Origin: Streptomyces sp. RKAG293
Lineage (GTDB): Bacteria > Actinomycetota > Actinomycetes > Streptomycetales > Streptomycetaceae
NCBI RefSeq assembly: GCF_023701745.1
Contig: NZ_JAJOZB010000001.1
Coordinates: 8,541,001-8,605,000, forward strand
Direction: 5' to 3'
DNA: 64,000 nucleotides
Shown piece by piece: positions 1 to 8,372 of the stretch. How positions within the stretch are numbered: position 1 is the first letter of the stretch; every line of letters begins with the position of its first letter. A model generated the notes under the pieces. That model ran no database searches. It worked only from the letters and a program-made list of their open reading frames with translations, and was not told the DNA's origin. The position numbers were made by a program, and so were the translations under genes.

Positions 1-697
1 TGCCGGCACAGTCGAGGACCCGGACGCTGATCAGCGTCGCCTGGCGTGCGACGCCGTACGTCTTGCCGCCGATGGTGCCCGCGACGTGGGTGCCGTGTCC
101 CTCGCAGTCCGCTCCGTTGCGTCCCTGGGACGGGAACGCGTCGAAGCCGGGGACGGCGCGGCCCTCGAACTCGCTGTGGTTGTAGTCGATGCCGGAGTCG
201 AGGACATAGGCGTTGGCGCCGGCACCCGTGGCGGTCACGGTGAAGGTGTCGTCCAGCGGCAGGTTCGGCTGGTCGATCCGGTCCAGACCCCAGGACGCCG
301 AGGGCGCCACCGCCCTGGCGGAGGCCGCCTTCGCCGGGGTGCCGGGCTCAGGAGCGCGGACCTCGGCGTCCTGCTCCACGGCCAGGACGTTCGGGTTCGC
401 CCTGACCTTGGCCAGCTGTGCGGCGGACATCTTGGCGCCGAAGCCCCGCAGCACCCTGCTGAACCTGAACAGGGAGGGCACCCCGGACTTCGTCACCGCG
501 TCGGCGACGTTGGCCGTCGGCTTGAGCTGGACGATGTACTGGTCGGCGATGGGGGACGACGCCGGGATGCGGAGCGGCGCGAGAACGGGTGCGCCCGCCC
601 CGGCGGGGCCGGGCTTCGCGGCGGCGGACAGCGGACCCGCGGTCACCAGGGCAGCGGTGACGGCGGTCGCGAGGGCGAGCTTGCTTCTGGTTTTCAC
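1..697 (-). CDS. S8 family subtilisin-like serine protease, N-terminal part (cut by window edge)
   Basis: Secreted endopeptidase precursor; only the first 232 codons are present and the gene runs off the left edge. It starts at GTG 697 (VKTRSKLALATAV), followed by a signal peptide ending in an Ala-rich stretch. Next comes an I9-type propeptide (DQYIVQLKP through VLAVEQDAEVR) and then the start of the S8 catalytic domain. The catalytic Asp is visible in YVLDSGIDYNHSEFEG and the catalytic His in DCEGHGTHVAGTIGG; the Ser lies outside the window. In the family the propeptide acts as an intramolecular chaperone and inhibitor and is removed after export. The layout matches aqualysin/proteinase K-like streptomycete enzymes. 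The start is inferred from the signal peptide; the ribosome site is weak. Confidence 0.9.
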   Translation of the reverse strand, partial: MKTRSKLALATAVTAALVTAGPLSAAAKPGPAGAGAPVLAPLRIPASSPIADQYIVQLKPTANVADAVTKSGVPSLFRFSRVLRGFGAKMSAAQLAKVRANPNVLAVEQDAEVRAPEPGTPAKAASARAVAPSASWGLDRIDQPNLPLDDTFTVTATGAGANAYVLDSGIDYNHSEFEGRAVPGFDAFPSQGRNGADCEGHGTHVAGTIGGKTYGVARQATLISVRVLDCAG

Positions 698-1022
698 CCG
701 CGCAGGCAATCACGCGAGAACATTCATATTCCAGGGCATATGCCGCGAGTCGCTATTTTTCTGTGAGGGGTTCGGGCCGGATCCTGGTTCGCAAGGCCAA
801 AGGAACTCAAGCGGAATGCGACCGAATGAGTTCGTCGGTAGTGGGCGCCTTGGGGAAGTCTGCGAGAAGTGCTGTGGAGGATAAGGGTTTCTCCTAATCT
901 GTCTGGTGGGTGCTCGAACCGTAGCGGCCAGGAAATAGATCTTGCGCTCCGCGGCGTGATCTTGGGGAAGTCCTGGCCTGACCACGGCGCGAGTCCGTCA
1001 AAACTCTGGGGGGAACCAGATC
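698..1022. promoter_or_regulatory. Divergent intergenic region with a 12-bp direct repeat
   Basis: This 325-bp gap separates the divergent protease and the membrane-anchored protein genes and must hold both promoters. It has an AT-rich patch near 715-765 and a perfect direct repeat CTTGGGGAAGTC at 849-860 and 961-972, 112 bp apart. No hexamer pair convincing enough to name as a promoter was found. Confidence 0.4.
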
Positions 1023-1820
1023 ATGTCCAGTCAGTCCGGAACCACACGGCCGAGCTCTCCGGAGCCGAGCGATCCGACCCCGGGCAATCCGATCCCGGGC
1101 AATCCGACGCCCGGTATTCCGCGGCCGGCCAATCCGCCGCGACCGGTGAATCCACCGGAGGGTGCCGCGCCGAACGTAGCGGCCGGCCGGAGCGACCTCA
1201 ACACCACGCTGACGAACATCAGGGAGCTGCTGACCAACATCGTCGGCATCGTCACTGTGGTGACCTCCGCGCTGGTGACCTTCGGAGCCGGTGCCGTCGT
1301 CGGCCACCAGACCGCCTCGCCCGAGCCGGGCCCGGCCCCCACCGTCCCGGCGCCGCCGGTGGTGACGACCCCGCCGACCACTCCCGGACCCACTCCGACC
1401 ACTCCTGAACCCACTCCGACCACTTCGTCGCCACCGTCGACGCCCGCCGTGCCCAACGGAACGGTTCTCGGGAGCTACAGCGTCAATCTCGGTTTTGGCC
1501 ACTCCATACCCCTGGGTCCCACGAAGCCCACGCAGTCCCAGTTCAGCACGACGGGTTTAGGAGATCTGGGCACGGCCGCGCCGGCAGACCATCTGGTGTT
1601 CGTTCCCATCAACGGGGACAAGATGCTGAGCCTTTCGGCGGGTAGCACGCCCAATTACGAGGCCTGCGCGACCAACACCGTGTTCGCCACTCAGGCCGAC
1701 AGCGCTCCGGGAACATCGTTCTGTCTGATCGAGAACGGTAGAATGGCCGGCGTCACGATCGCGTCGGCCCAGCCGGCCTATGTCGTACTGAACGTCACGG
1801 TGTGGGCGAACACCAACTGA
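1023..1820 (+). CDS. Hypothetical Pro/Thr-rich membrane-anchored protein
   Basis: 265 residues, no family recognised. Residues 1-55 are a proline-rich cytoplasmic tail with short repeats of the type PGNP. A hydrophobic segment at about 70-95 (IVGIVTVVTSALVTFGAGAVVG) gives a type II membrane anchor. Then comes a Pro/Thr-rich linker with PTPTT repeats (about 100-145) and a compact C-terminal domain with two Cys (EACATNTVF and SFCLIENG) that could form a disulfide outside the cell. The start is supported by GGGGGGAA just upstream of ATG 1023. Function is unknown; the layout (tail, anchor, stalk, globular domain) suggests a surface-exposed protein. A strong hairpin terminator follows the stop. 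Confidence 0.75.
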   Translation: MSSQSGTTRPSSPEPSDPTPGNPIPGNPTPGIPRPANPPRPVNPPEGAAPNVAAGRSDLNTTLTNIRELLTNIVGIVTVVTSALVTFGAGAVVGHQTASPEPGPAPTVPAPPVVTTPPTTPGPTPTTPEPTPTTSSPPSTPAVPNGTVLGSYSVNLGFGHSIPLGPTKPTQSQFSTTGLGDLGTAAPADHLVFVPINGDKMLSLSAGSTPNYEACATNTVFATQADSAPGTSFCLIENGRMAGVTIASAQPAYVVLNVTVWANTN

Positions 1821-1871
1821 TCGACGAGCGGCCCGGGTGAAATCGATCGGGTCCTGAATTCCGCGGCCGAT

Positions 1872-1905
1872 CGGTGATCCCCCGGTTCAATCCGGGGGAT
1901 CACCG
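1872..1905. terminator. Bidirectional hairpin terminator
   Basis: A perfect 14-bp stem, CGGTGATCCCCCGG (1872-1885) against CCGGGGGATCACCG (1892-1905), with a 6-nt loop. It lies between the two convergent stop codons (1820 on + and 1911 on -), so it can serve both genes. Confidence 0.8.
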
Positions 1906-1910
1906 GTCGT

Positions 1911-3467
1911 TCAGCTGGGGAGATGCCACTGCTGGTTGGCGGCGGCGCTGTTGCAGGTCCAGATCTGGAGCCGGGTGCCGTTGGCGGAACTCGGTCCCGA
2001 GGCGTCGAGGCAGCGACCGGAACCGGCGTTGACCAGGGTGTTGCTGGTGCCCGGGGTCCACTTCTGCGCGGTGCTGCCGTTGCAGTCGTACAGCTGGACC
2101 TTGGTGCCGTTGGCGGTACCGGCGGCGGTGACGTCCATGCACTTGCCCAGCGCCTTCACGCTGCCGTCCGCGCCCACCGCCCAGCTCTGCGCGGCGGTGC
2201 CGTTGCAGTCGTACAGCTGCACCGCGGCACCGTTCGTGGCACTCGCACCGGCCACGTCCACGCACTTACCGCCGTAGCCCGTGATCGCACCCGAGCCGCC
2301 GCCGGTGCCCGTCACCGTCAAGCTGTAGGTGGCATTCTGGGCACCCGACGAACCGGTGCCGGTGACGGTGACGGTATACGTGCCCGGTGCGACCGCCGCG
2401 GTCGTGGCCACGGTCAGCGTCGAACTGCCTCCCGAGGTCACCGACGCCGGGCTGAACGACACCGTCGCTCCCGACGGAGCACCGCTCGCGGTCAGCGCCA
2501 CGCTCTGCGCCGTACCACCGGACGTGACGGCCGTCGTGACCGTGGAGGTGGCCGAGGCGCCGGGTGCCACCGAGCCCGAGGCGGGCGTCACGCCGAGCGT
2601 GAAGCCGGCGCCCGGATTGGACGCACCGCCGCCACCGAGCCACTTGATGCCGTTGAGCAGGAACTGGTTCTGCTGGGCGCTGGCGAAGGTCGACGACAGC
2701 GCGGTGTTGGTGTCGTAGTTCATCGCGTTGTGACCGAAGTTCGCATACAGCATCTTGTACTGGCGGTTGGTCCAGATGATCGGGTAGTAGCCGCTGTACC
2801 AGGTCTGGGCGGGGTCGGTGCCGACCGGGAAGGTCGACGGGTCGAGGGAGGCCAGGATGTCGATGTTCGGGTTCTGGCGCAGGTCGTTGTTCCAGCTGTA
2901 CCACTCGCTGACCGACGAGGCGATGGTGGCCGGCAGCCCCGCCATCGACGGGTGCGCACGGTCCTCGACCTTCAGCGTCTCGGCCGTCGGGCCCCAGGTG
3001 TTGCTCTTGAAGGTGCCGGTGCCCAGGAAGGTGTTGTGGTACCAGGACCAGTCACTGGGAGTGGCGTCGTTGTAGGCCGAGACGTGGAAGCCCATCCAGC
3101 CGCCGCCGTTGTCCATGTACGTCTTGAACGCACTCTGCTGGGCCGCGGTCTGCGGGTAGTTGTCCAGGAACAGGACCACCTGGTACTTGGCCAGGTTGGC
3201 GGTGTTGAGCTGGCTCCAGTCATTGGTAGAGGTGTACGTGAAGCCGTTCTCCGCCGCGTGCTGCGGGAACCACTGGTTGGCCTCGTGGACGAAGCTGATG
3301 TGCGCCGCGTCGTACGTGCCGTCGTAGAAGGCCAGCACCTTGAAGGTGGGGGCCGCGTGCGCGGTGCCCGAGTCCGGGACCGCGGTGAGGCCGAGCAGGA
3401 GCATGCAGAGCGCGAGCAGGCGTATCAGTACGCGTTGCACGGGGAGTGCCGTGCGGGTTCGCAACAT
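1911..3467 (-). CDS. Secreted ThuA-like domain protein with Ig-like and RICIN (CBM13) domains
   Basis: 518 residues from ATG 3467, chosen because AGGAGG lies 11 nt upstream and a clear signal peptide follows (cleavage after AHA, residues 36-38). Residues about 40-280 form a ThuA domain (glutamine amidotransferase-like fold tied to trehalose/sugar utilisation), with FYDGTYDAAH near the start and GGGWMGFHVSAYND in the core. Residues about 290-385 are a Ser/Thr/Val-rich Ig-like module. Residues about 395-518 are a beta-trefoil RICIN/CBM13 lectin with three repeats carrying the QxW signature (QSW, QKW, QQW). Such proteins are exported glycan-associated proteins; the ThuA activity is not established. 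The lectin is nearly the same as that of the divergent GH16 gene. Confidence 0.85.
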   Translation of the reverse strand: MLRTRTALPVQRVLIRLLALCMLLLGLTAVPDSGTAHAAPTFKVLAFYDGTYDAAHISFVHEANQWFPQHAAENGFTYTSTNDWSQLNTANLAKYQVVLFLDNYPQTAAQQSAFKTYMDNGGGWMGFHVSAYNDATPSDWSWYHNTFLGTGTFKSNTWGPTAETLKVEDRAHPSMAGLPATIASSVSEWYSWNNDLRQNPNIDILASLDPSTFPVGTDPAQTWYSGYYPIIWTNRQYKMLYANFGHNAMNYDTNTALSSTFASAQQNQFLLNGIKWLGGGGASNPGAGFTLGVTPASGSVAPGASATSTVTTAVTSGGTAQSVALTASGAPSGATVSFSPASVTSGGSSTLTVATTAAVAPGTYTVTVTGTGSSGAQNATYSLTVTGTGGGSGAITGYGGKCVDVAGASATNGAAVQLYDCNGTAAQSWAVGADGSVKALGKCMDVTAAGTANGTKVQLYDCNGSTAQKWTPGTSNTLVNAGSGRCLDASGPSSANGTRLQIWTCNSAAANQQWHLPS

Positions 3468-4129
3468 GGGACGGGGTTCCTCCTGGGCACGGCGGAGTGA
3501 CAGTGGGGGGATCGCGCGGAGAGACCGAGGTGCGGCCGTCGGCAGAGGGCGTGCCGACAGGGATCGGTGGCCGGGGCCGATGCGGGTCGGTCGCGGCCTG
3601 GTGGGGCGGGCGGGAAGGCCTACGGACACCCTCCTGACAGAGCATCAGTAGAAGACTTCACTTTGTTCACGACTTAATCCAGGTGGTGATTTAACCGAGG
3701 GGACACGGCCCCGTCAAGACCTCGTACAGGCCCCGCGGTTGTCGCTCGAGGATGGTTTTCGGTGGCCCGCGCAACCCACAGGGGTGCTGTACTGCGCCGA
3801 TGGCCACGGAAGGACCGGAAGAAGCCGCCGTGGTCTTGACAGCGTCGTGGTCTAGTCCAAGCATGGTCGTGGTCGTACAGCGTTTCAGGACACTGTCCCG
3901 ACCAGCTCGGGCCGCACCTCGACCGGCCGGACATCAACCGTGGGGCTCTGCCTGGGGCTTGTCGTGTACCGACTGTTCCGACGCTGCGGGGCGCCGGAAG
4001 CGGTACCTTGCCCCAGCTGACCCCTCGCACACGCGTGCCCGCACGGGCCGGTATGTGCAGCCCAGGTGTCGCCATGTCCAGCGGCTTGAGCGCTTGCCCC
4101 CGCCTCGTTCCCCCACTGAGGAGCCCGTC
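3468..4129. promoter_or_regulatory. Divergent regulatory region between the ThuA-RICIN and GH16-RICIN genes
   Basis: A 662-bp gap with no convincing gene. On the ThuA side there is an AT-rich stretch (about 3655-3695) with TTAATCC and GATTTAA arms forming an imperfect inverted repeat, the likely promoter/operator of the minus-strand gene. On the GH16 side there is TTGACA (3836-3841) and a DasR-like dyad (separate entry). The rest shows nothing specific. Confidence 0.45.
3848..3859. promoter_or_regulatory. DasR-responsive-element-like operator upstream of GH16 gene
   Basis: TGGTCTAGTCCA differs at one position from the core TGGTCTAGACCA of the streptomycete DasR (GntR family, GlcNAc-sensing) element. 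It starts 6 bp after a TTGACA -35-like hexamer (3836-3841), so it overlaps the presumed promoter. Assignment to DasR is inference from the motif. Confidence 0.5.
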
Positions 4130-5413
4130 ATGTCGGCGTCACCCCCCACCCGACGTATAAGCCCCCGCCCCCTCGCACTGTTCGCCGCCGCCGTGCTTCT
4201 GCTCTGCGGCTGGCTCCAGCAGGCGCTGTCCCCACAAGCCGCCGGCGCCAAGAACACCTCTCCCGCGGCGGCCGCCGCCACATTCACCGATGACTTCAAC
4301 GGTGCCGCGGGAAGCGCGGTCGACAGCTCCAAATGGGGCTACGAGACCGGCGACAACGTCAACAACCACGAGCGCGAGTACTACACGAGCGGCAACCACA
4401 ACGCGGCCCTCGACGGCCAGGGCAATCTCGTCATCACCGCCCGCAAGGAGAACCCGGCCAACTACCAGTGCTGGTACGGCACTTGCCAGTACACCTCCGC
4501 CCGGCTCTCCACGCCCACCAAGTTCACCCAGGCGTACGGTCACTTCGAGACCCGTATGAAGCTCCCGCGCGGCCAGGGCATGTGGCCCGCGTTCTGGATG
4601 CTCGGCAACGACATCGGCACGGCCGGCTGGCCCGGCAGCGGTGAGATCGACATCATGGAGAACGTCGGCTTCGAGCCCGGTTCCGTACACGGCACCATCC
4701 ACGGCCCCGGCTACTCCGGTGCCGGAGGCATCGGTGCCGGTTACACGCTCCCCGGCGGCCAGAGCTTCTCCGACGCCTTCCACACCTTCGCCGTGGACTG
4801 GGCGCCGAACTCCATCAAGTGGTCCGTCGACGGCAACGTCTACGAGACGCGCACCCCCGCCGACCTCAATGGCAACCGCTGGGTGTTCGACCACCCCTTC
4901 TACCTGCTCCTCAACCTCGCCGTGGGCGGCGACTGGCCCGGTGACCCCAACTCCGGCACCACGTTCCCGCAGCAGCTCGTCGTGGACTACGTGCACGTCA
5001 CCACCAGCGACACCACGGGCGGCGGCACTGGCCACCCGCTCACCGGAATCGGCAACAAGTGCGTCGACGTAGCGGCGTCGAACAGCGCCAACGGCACGCC
5101 CGTACAGCTCTACGACTGCAACGGAACGGGCGCGCAGGCCTGGACCTCCTCGTCCGACGGCACCCTGCGAGCGCTCGGCAAGTGCATGGACGTCACCGCC
5201 GCGGGCACCGTCGACGGCACCAAGATCCAGCTCTACGACTGCAACGGGACCGCAGCGCAGAAGTGGACCGCGGGCGCCGGAAGCACTCTCGTCAACACCG
5301 GATCAGGCCGCTGCCTGGACGCCACCGGCGCCAGTTCCGCCAACGGCACCCGGCTCCAGATCTGGGCCTGCAACAGCTCCGCCGCCAACCAGCAGTGGCA
5401 CCTCGCCACCTGA
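4130..5413 (+). CDS. Secreted GH16 endo-beta-1,3-glucanase (laminarinase-like) with RICIN (CBM13) domain
   Basis: 427 residues from ATG 4130, with GAGGAG 6 nt upstream and a signal peptide (hydrophobic core LALFAAAVLLLCGW, residues about 15-30). The glycoside hydrolase family 16 domain spans about 50-290; the catalytic signature EIDIME places the nucleophile at E172, the helper at D174 and the acid/base at E177. WPAFWMLGN and the C-terminal VVDYVHV strand are also typical of the family. A three-repeat beta-trefoil lectin follows (about 300-427; QAW, QKW, QQW). It probably cleaves beta-1,3- or mixed-linked glucans outside the cell, with the lectin holding the substrate. A DasR-like operator and TTGACA lie upstream. 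Confidence 0.93.
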   Translation: MSASPPTRRISPRPLALFAAAVLLLCGWLQQALSPQAAGAKNTSPAAAAATFTDDFNGAAGSAVDSSKWGYETGDNVNNHEREYYTSGNHNAALDGQGNLVITARKENPANYQCWYGTCQYTSARLSTPTKFTQAYGHFETRMKLPRGQGMWPAFWMLGNDIGTAGWPGSGEIDIMENVGFEPGSVHGTIHGPGYSGAGGIGAGYTLPGGQSFSDAFHTFAVDWAPNSIKWSVDGNVYETRTPADLNGNRWVFDHPFYLLLNLAVGGDWPGDPNSGTTFPQQLVVDYVHVTTSDTTGGGTGHPLTGIGNKCVDVAASNSANGTPVQLYDCNGTGAQAWTSSSDGTLRALGKCMDVTAAGTVDGTKIQLYDCNGTAAQKWTAGAGSTLVNTGSGRCLDATGASSANGTRLQIWACNSSAANQQWHLAT

Positions 5414-5438
5414 CCTGACCAGCACGTCGGAGCGTCAT

Positions 5439-5470
5439 GTGCCCGGCCGGCCCTCGAGCCGGCCGGGCAC
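5439..5470. terminator. Bidirectional hairpin terminator
   Basis: A perfect 13-bp stem, GTGCCCGGCCGGC (5439-5451) against GCCGGCCGGGCAC (5458-5470), 6-nt loop, between the convergent GH16 (+) and APH-type (-) genes. Confidence 0.85.
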
Positions 5471-5481
5471 ACCCCGGAGCG

Positions 5482-6510
5482 TTACGGTCGTTCGCCCGGG
5501 ACCGGCCGAATCGCGGACCAGCGGGCGAGCATCCGTTGACGCATGTCCGTACTGAGGCTGCTCACGCCCTGGAGCGAGGCATGGCCGGCGGTCATCCTGC
5601 CGACGACACCGAGCCGGTGGACGAGCCGCTGCCGGGCGGTCGCGGTGCCCCACTTCCAGTCCCGCCTCGGGACCCGCGCCAGGTGATCGGTGCCGTCGCG
5701 GTACGCACGCTGGACGAGCGCGTCGCCGCGGATCAGCCACCCGGCGCACGCGTCGGTGAGATCACCCTGCATCTCGGAGCCGGTCGCCGCGTGCCACGCG
5801 GTTCGGTAGGCGCTCTCCGCCCGCTCCAGCAGCGCTTCGGACGCCGAGGTGACACACCAGCAGGTGGGAAATCCGATGCGCAGGTAGGCCAGCTCCATCA
5901 CACCGCTCCCCAGCGAGGCCTGCTCGAAGTCGATGAACCTGACTCCCACCGTGGTGTGCAGGTCGTTGCCAGGGCACGGATCCCCGTGCAGAAGCGCATG
6001 CCCGGGTGCTCGCCCGAGCCGGTCGACGAGGGCTTCCAGCTCACCGGACACACCGGGCGGCACGGGAGCCTCCAGCACCGCGGCCAACCGGAGGAACGAG
6101 TCGACGTCGGCCTGACGCGGACCCTGCCAGCGGGGGAGCGCGCCGACATCCTCCGGACCGGTAGTGGCGTGCAGTCGCGCCAGTGCGGCGGCGTAGCCGA
6201 CCATCCAGTCGCCGGCCGGGCGTTGCTGCTCCCAGTGCTCCAGCACCACCACACGCTCGCCGGGATCGACGGCCAGCACCACGGGCACCACGGGTGATGC
6301 GGCACGGCCGGCGAGCCGTAGGGCGGTCACCTCACGTGCATACCGATCGGCGGCGTCAGGGCCGTCCACGAACTGCTTCACCACGGCCGACGCTCCAGGC
6401 AGCTCAATGCGCCACACACGTGAACGGGGGCTGCTGCTCAGTCTGCGGGAGCGACCGGTCGATCCCAGCTCACTCCTCAACTCGTCCCCGAACGGCAGTC
6501 GCGACCTCAT
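5482..6510 (-). CDS. Aminoglycoside phosphotransferase (APH)-family small-molecule kinase
   Basis: 342 residues with the protein-kinase-like APH fold. The candidate ATP-binding Lys is K45 (AVVKQF). The catalytic loop is HGDPCPGND (H175, D177, N182), and the metal-binding Asp is D194 in RFIDFEQA, the DFG equivalent. Families with this fold phosphorylate aminoglycosides, choline, homoserine or other small hydroxyl compounds; nothing here fixes the substrate, so a resistance role should not be assumed. It is a lone gene between a terminator and the protease cassette. Confidence 0.82.
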   Translation of the reverse strand: MRSRLPFGDELRSELGSTGRSRRLSSSPRSRVWRIELPGASAVVKQFVDGPDAADRYAREVTALRLAGRAASPVVPVVLAVDPGERVVVLEHWEQQRPAGDWMVGYAAALARLHATTGPEDVGALPRWQGPRQADVDSFLRLAAVLEAPVPPGVSGELEALVDRLGRAPGHALLHGDPCPGNDLHTTVGVRFIDFEQASLGSGVMELAYLRIGFPTCWCVTSASEALLERAESAYRTAWHAATGSEMQGDLTDACAGWLIRGDALVQRAYRDGTDHLARVPRRDWKWGTATARQRLVHRLGVVGRMTAGHASLQGVSSLSTDMRQRMLARWSAIRPVPGERP

Positions 6511-6611
6511 GGGGACATCCTGACATGCGGCCCCACGCCGGCCGGCCGCCCTGAACCTGGGCTGCGCTCCACTCCGCTGCGAGCGGGCTGGGCCGTCATG
6601 GAGGCGGGCGG

Positions 6612-8372
6612 TCAGGCCCGGTTGTTGATCGCCGCACCGATATTACCCCCATCCGTGTCGTCACTCAGCTCGGACACAACATCGCGGAGATTCTGTTTGT
6701 ATTGCTCCTCGTGGGCTCCGAACTCCATCCAGGTGCTGGCCAATTTCCACTGGGTATTGAAGGCTGCCACGCTGTCGTCGTAGTACCTGCTGCTCTGGCT
6801 GAACCTGATCTCGAAGGCACTTAGTCCGCGACGGGTCCGAAGGTCCGGGTTTGCCGTCATAAAGGGTTCAAAGAATCCCATGTCGGTGGTGAGGAGCGTG
6901 GACCCGGAGATGTCCATCGGGGTCAGCCGCAACTCTATGAGGTCTCCGTATCGTGCCTGGAGCCTCAGATAGGACTGGATCACCGGGAGGAACGTCTCCA
7001 GGTAGTACTGGCTGTCCTCGACGAGGTCCACGATGTTCTGGACGTTGGCCTTCTCCGTCGTCGCGTCGCGCTTGCTGAAGACGGCCAGGCTGTTCCACGG
7101 GCTGCTGAGCACGACGTGGAAGTGGATATGTCGTTCGAGCGCGCGAATGATCGCGGGATAGAACAGGTCCACGTGGCTGAGGAAGTATGAGGCGCCGGCG
7201 TGCGCGATCAGCCGGATGATGGATCGCTCCCTCGTGAGCGCCGCCTTCTTCGCCTCGTTGCGCTCGGTGTTCTGCTGAGGCCGGTACACCTGATCGATCA
7301 GGTAGGGAAGTTCCTGGGCGGGTGACACGGCGGCACGCAGCCGCGCGAGGGTGCGACGCACTTCGAGAGTCTGGGGATGATCCCTGCCGAGCGTTAGGGC
7401 GGAGTTGTCCGCGACGGTCTCCAGCAGGGCAACGGCGCGTTTCCTTCGAGCGTCGAATGTCGGGCCTTGCCCCGCTGCCGTGAACTCCGCTTCGGCCAGG
7501 GACGCCTGGGTGATGATGGTCTGCCGATGGCCGGAACCGAGAATCGCCGAGGCGTTCAGAGATATGGTCTCCAGATCGCCCAAGGCCTGTTCGCTGATGT
7601 CGATGTCATCGGATGCCGCGGACATCTCGAACTTCGCGGCGGTCAGGGCCGACAGCGCCGCGAGGGCTCTCGGATGGTCACTTCCCTTGACGCGAACGAA
7701 CTGATCGGCCGACTTGCTGAAGTCGTCCAGTGCTCGTCCGATGGCCGGCACGTCCTGCTGGAGCCTGGCGATGTCGAGCAACACCCAGTCGGTGGTCAGC
7801 CGGGCCTCCGGATTGTCGACGCTCCAGTACTTCCCCATGGCCCGCACCGACTGTTCCGCCCATATTCTGGCGTCCTCCAGGTCGTCCGCCCGCAGACTCA
7901 CGGCACTGAGGTTGGAGAGGATCCGGGCGAGCTCAGGGGCGGCGCTGCGGCGCGCCCTGTTGAGGGCGCAGCTGAGGACGAGCCGGGCCCGCTCCAGATC
8001 ACCGTGTTCCGCCAGCAACATGCCGAGGTCGTTCCAGACGGCGGCGGGGTAGATCTCCTGGTCGGCCTCCGATATCTCCATATGGCGCAAGGTCAGATCG
8101 ACGGTGGTCAGTGATCCCTGCTTCAGGCCGAGGGCTGACAGAAGCTTCGCGAAATGGGCGAGTCGCTGGGCGATCGCCTGGTGGGGTTCCCCCACCAGAT
8201 CGCGGTGGCGGAGACACGCCACGAATCGCACAAGGAGATCATCTCCCGTCGGGCGCGATTCGCCCGATTCCAGGAGGCAGCCCTCCGCCAGCTCTATGGC
8301 GTCGTTCAGGGTCTCGAGTGCGTTCACGTTTCCTTGCGGAGCGCTGCCACCCATGGGTGATCGTTCTGTCAT
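6612..8372 (-). CDS. Helical-repeat (TPR-like) protein with C-terminal PLD-like domain; third gene of the protease cassette
   Basis: 586 residues from ATG 8372, which overlaps the protease stop by four bases (ATGA), with GGAGGGG upstream. Residues about 20-330 are Ala/Leu-rich paired helices that read as TPRs (for example IYPAAVWNDLGMLLAEHGDLERARLVL). The C-terminal third (about 370-570) resembles the PLD-like domain often joined to XRE regulators in actinobacteria and called DUF5919 as I recall: ASYFLSHVDLFYPAII, then LIELRLTPMDISGSTLLTTD, then YDDSVAAFNTQW. I see no HKD motif, so it is more likely a sensor or binding domain than a nuclease. G+C over 6661-6900 is 56% by hand count, far below neighbours, which suggests transfer. 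The role is inferred: partner or substrate of the adjacent protease. Confidence 0.65.
   Translation of the reverse strand: MTERSPMGGSAPQGNVNALETLNDAIELAEGCLLESGESRPTGDDLLVRFVACLRHRDLVGEPHQAIAQRLAHFAKLLSALGLKQGSLTTVDLTLRHMEISEADQEIYPAAVWNDLGMLLAEHGDLERARLVLSCALNRARRSAAPELARILSNLSAVSLRADDLEDARIWAEQSVRAMGKYWSVDNPEARLTTDWVLLDIARLQQDVPAIGRALDDFSKSADQFVRVKGSDHPRALAALSALTAAKFEMSAASDDIDISEQALGDLETISLNASAILGSGHRQTIITQASLAEAEFTAAGQGPTFDARRKRAVALLETVADNSALTLGRDHPQTLEVRRTLARLRAAVSPAQELPYLIDQVYRPQQNTERNEAKKAALTRERSIIRLIAHAGASYFLSHVDLFYPAIIRALERHIHFHVVLSSPWNSLAVFSKRDATTEKANVQNIVDLVEDSQYYLETFLPVIQSYLRLQARYGDLIELRLTPMDISGSTLLTTDMGFFEPFMTANPDLRTRRGLSAFEIRFSQSSRYYDDSVAAFNTQWKLASTWMEFGAHEEQYKQNLRDVVSELSDDTDGGNIGAAINNRA

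Noticed and set aside
86..884. Two plus-strand open frames over the S8 protease gene
   Set aside because: Shadows; the minus strand shows the propeptide and catalytic Asp/His.
3831..3840. TGGTCTTGAC as a second DasR half-site
   Set aside because: Only half of the dyad matches and it overlaps the -35 hexamer, so chance is likely.
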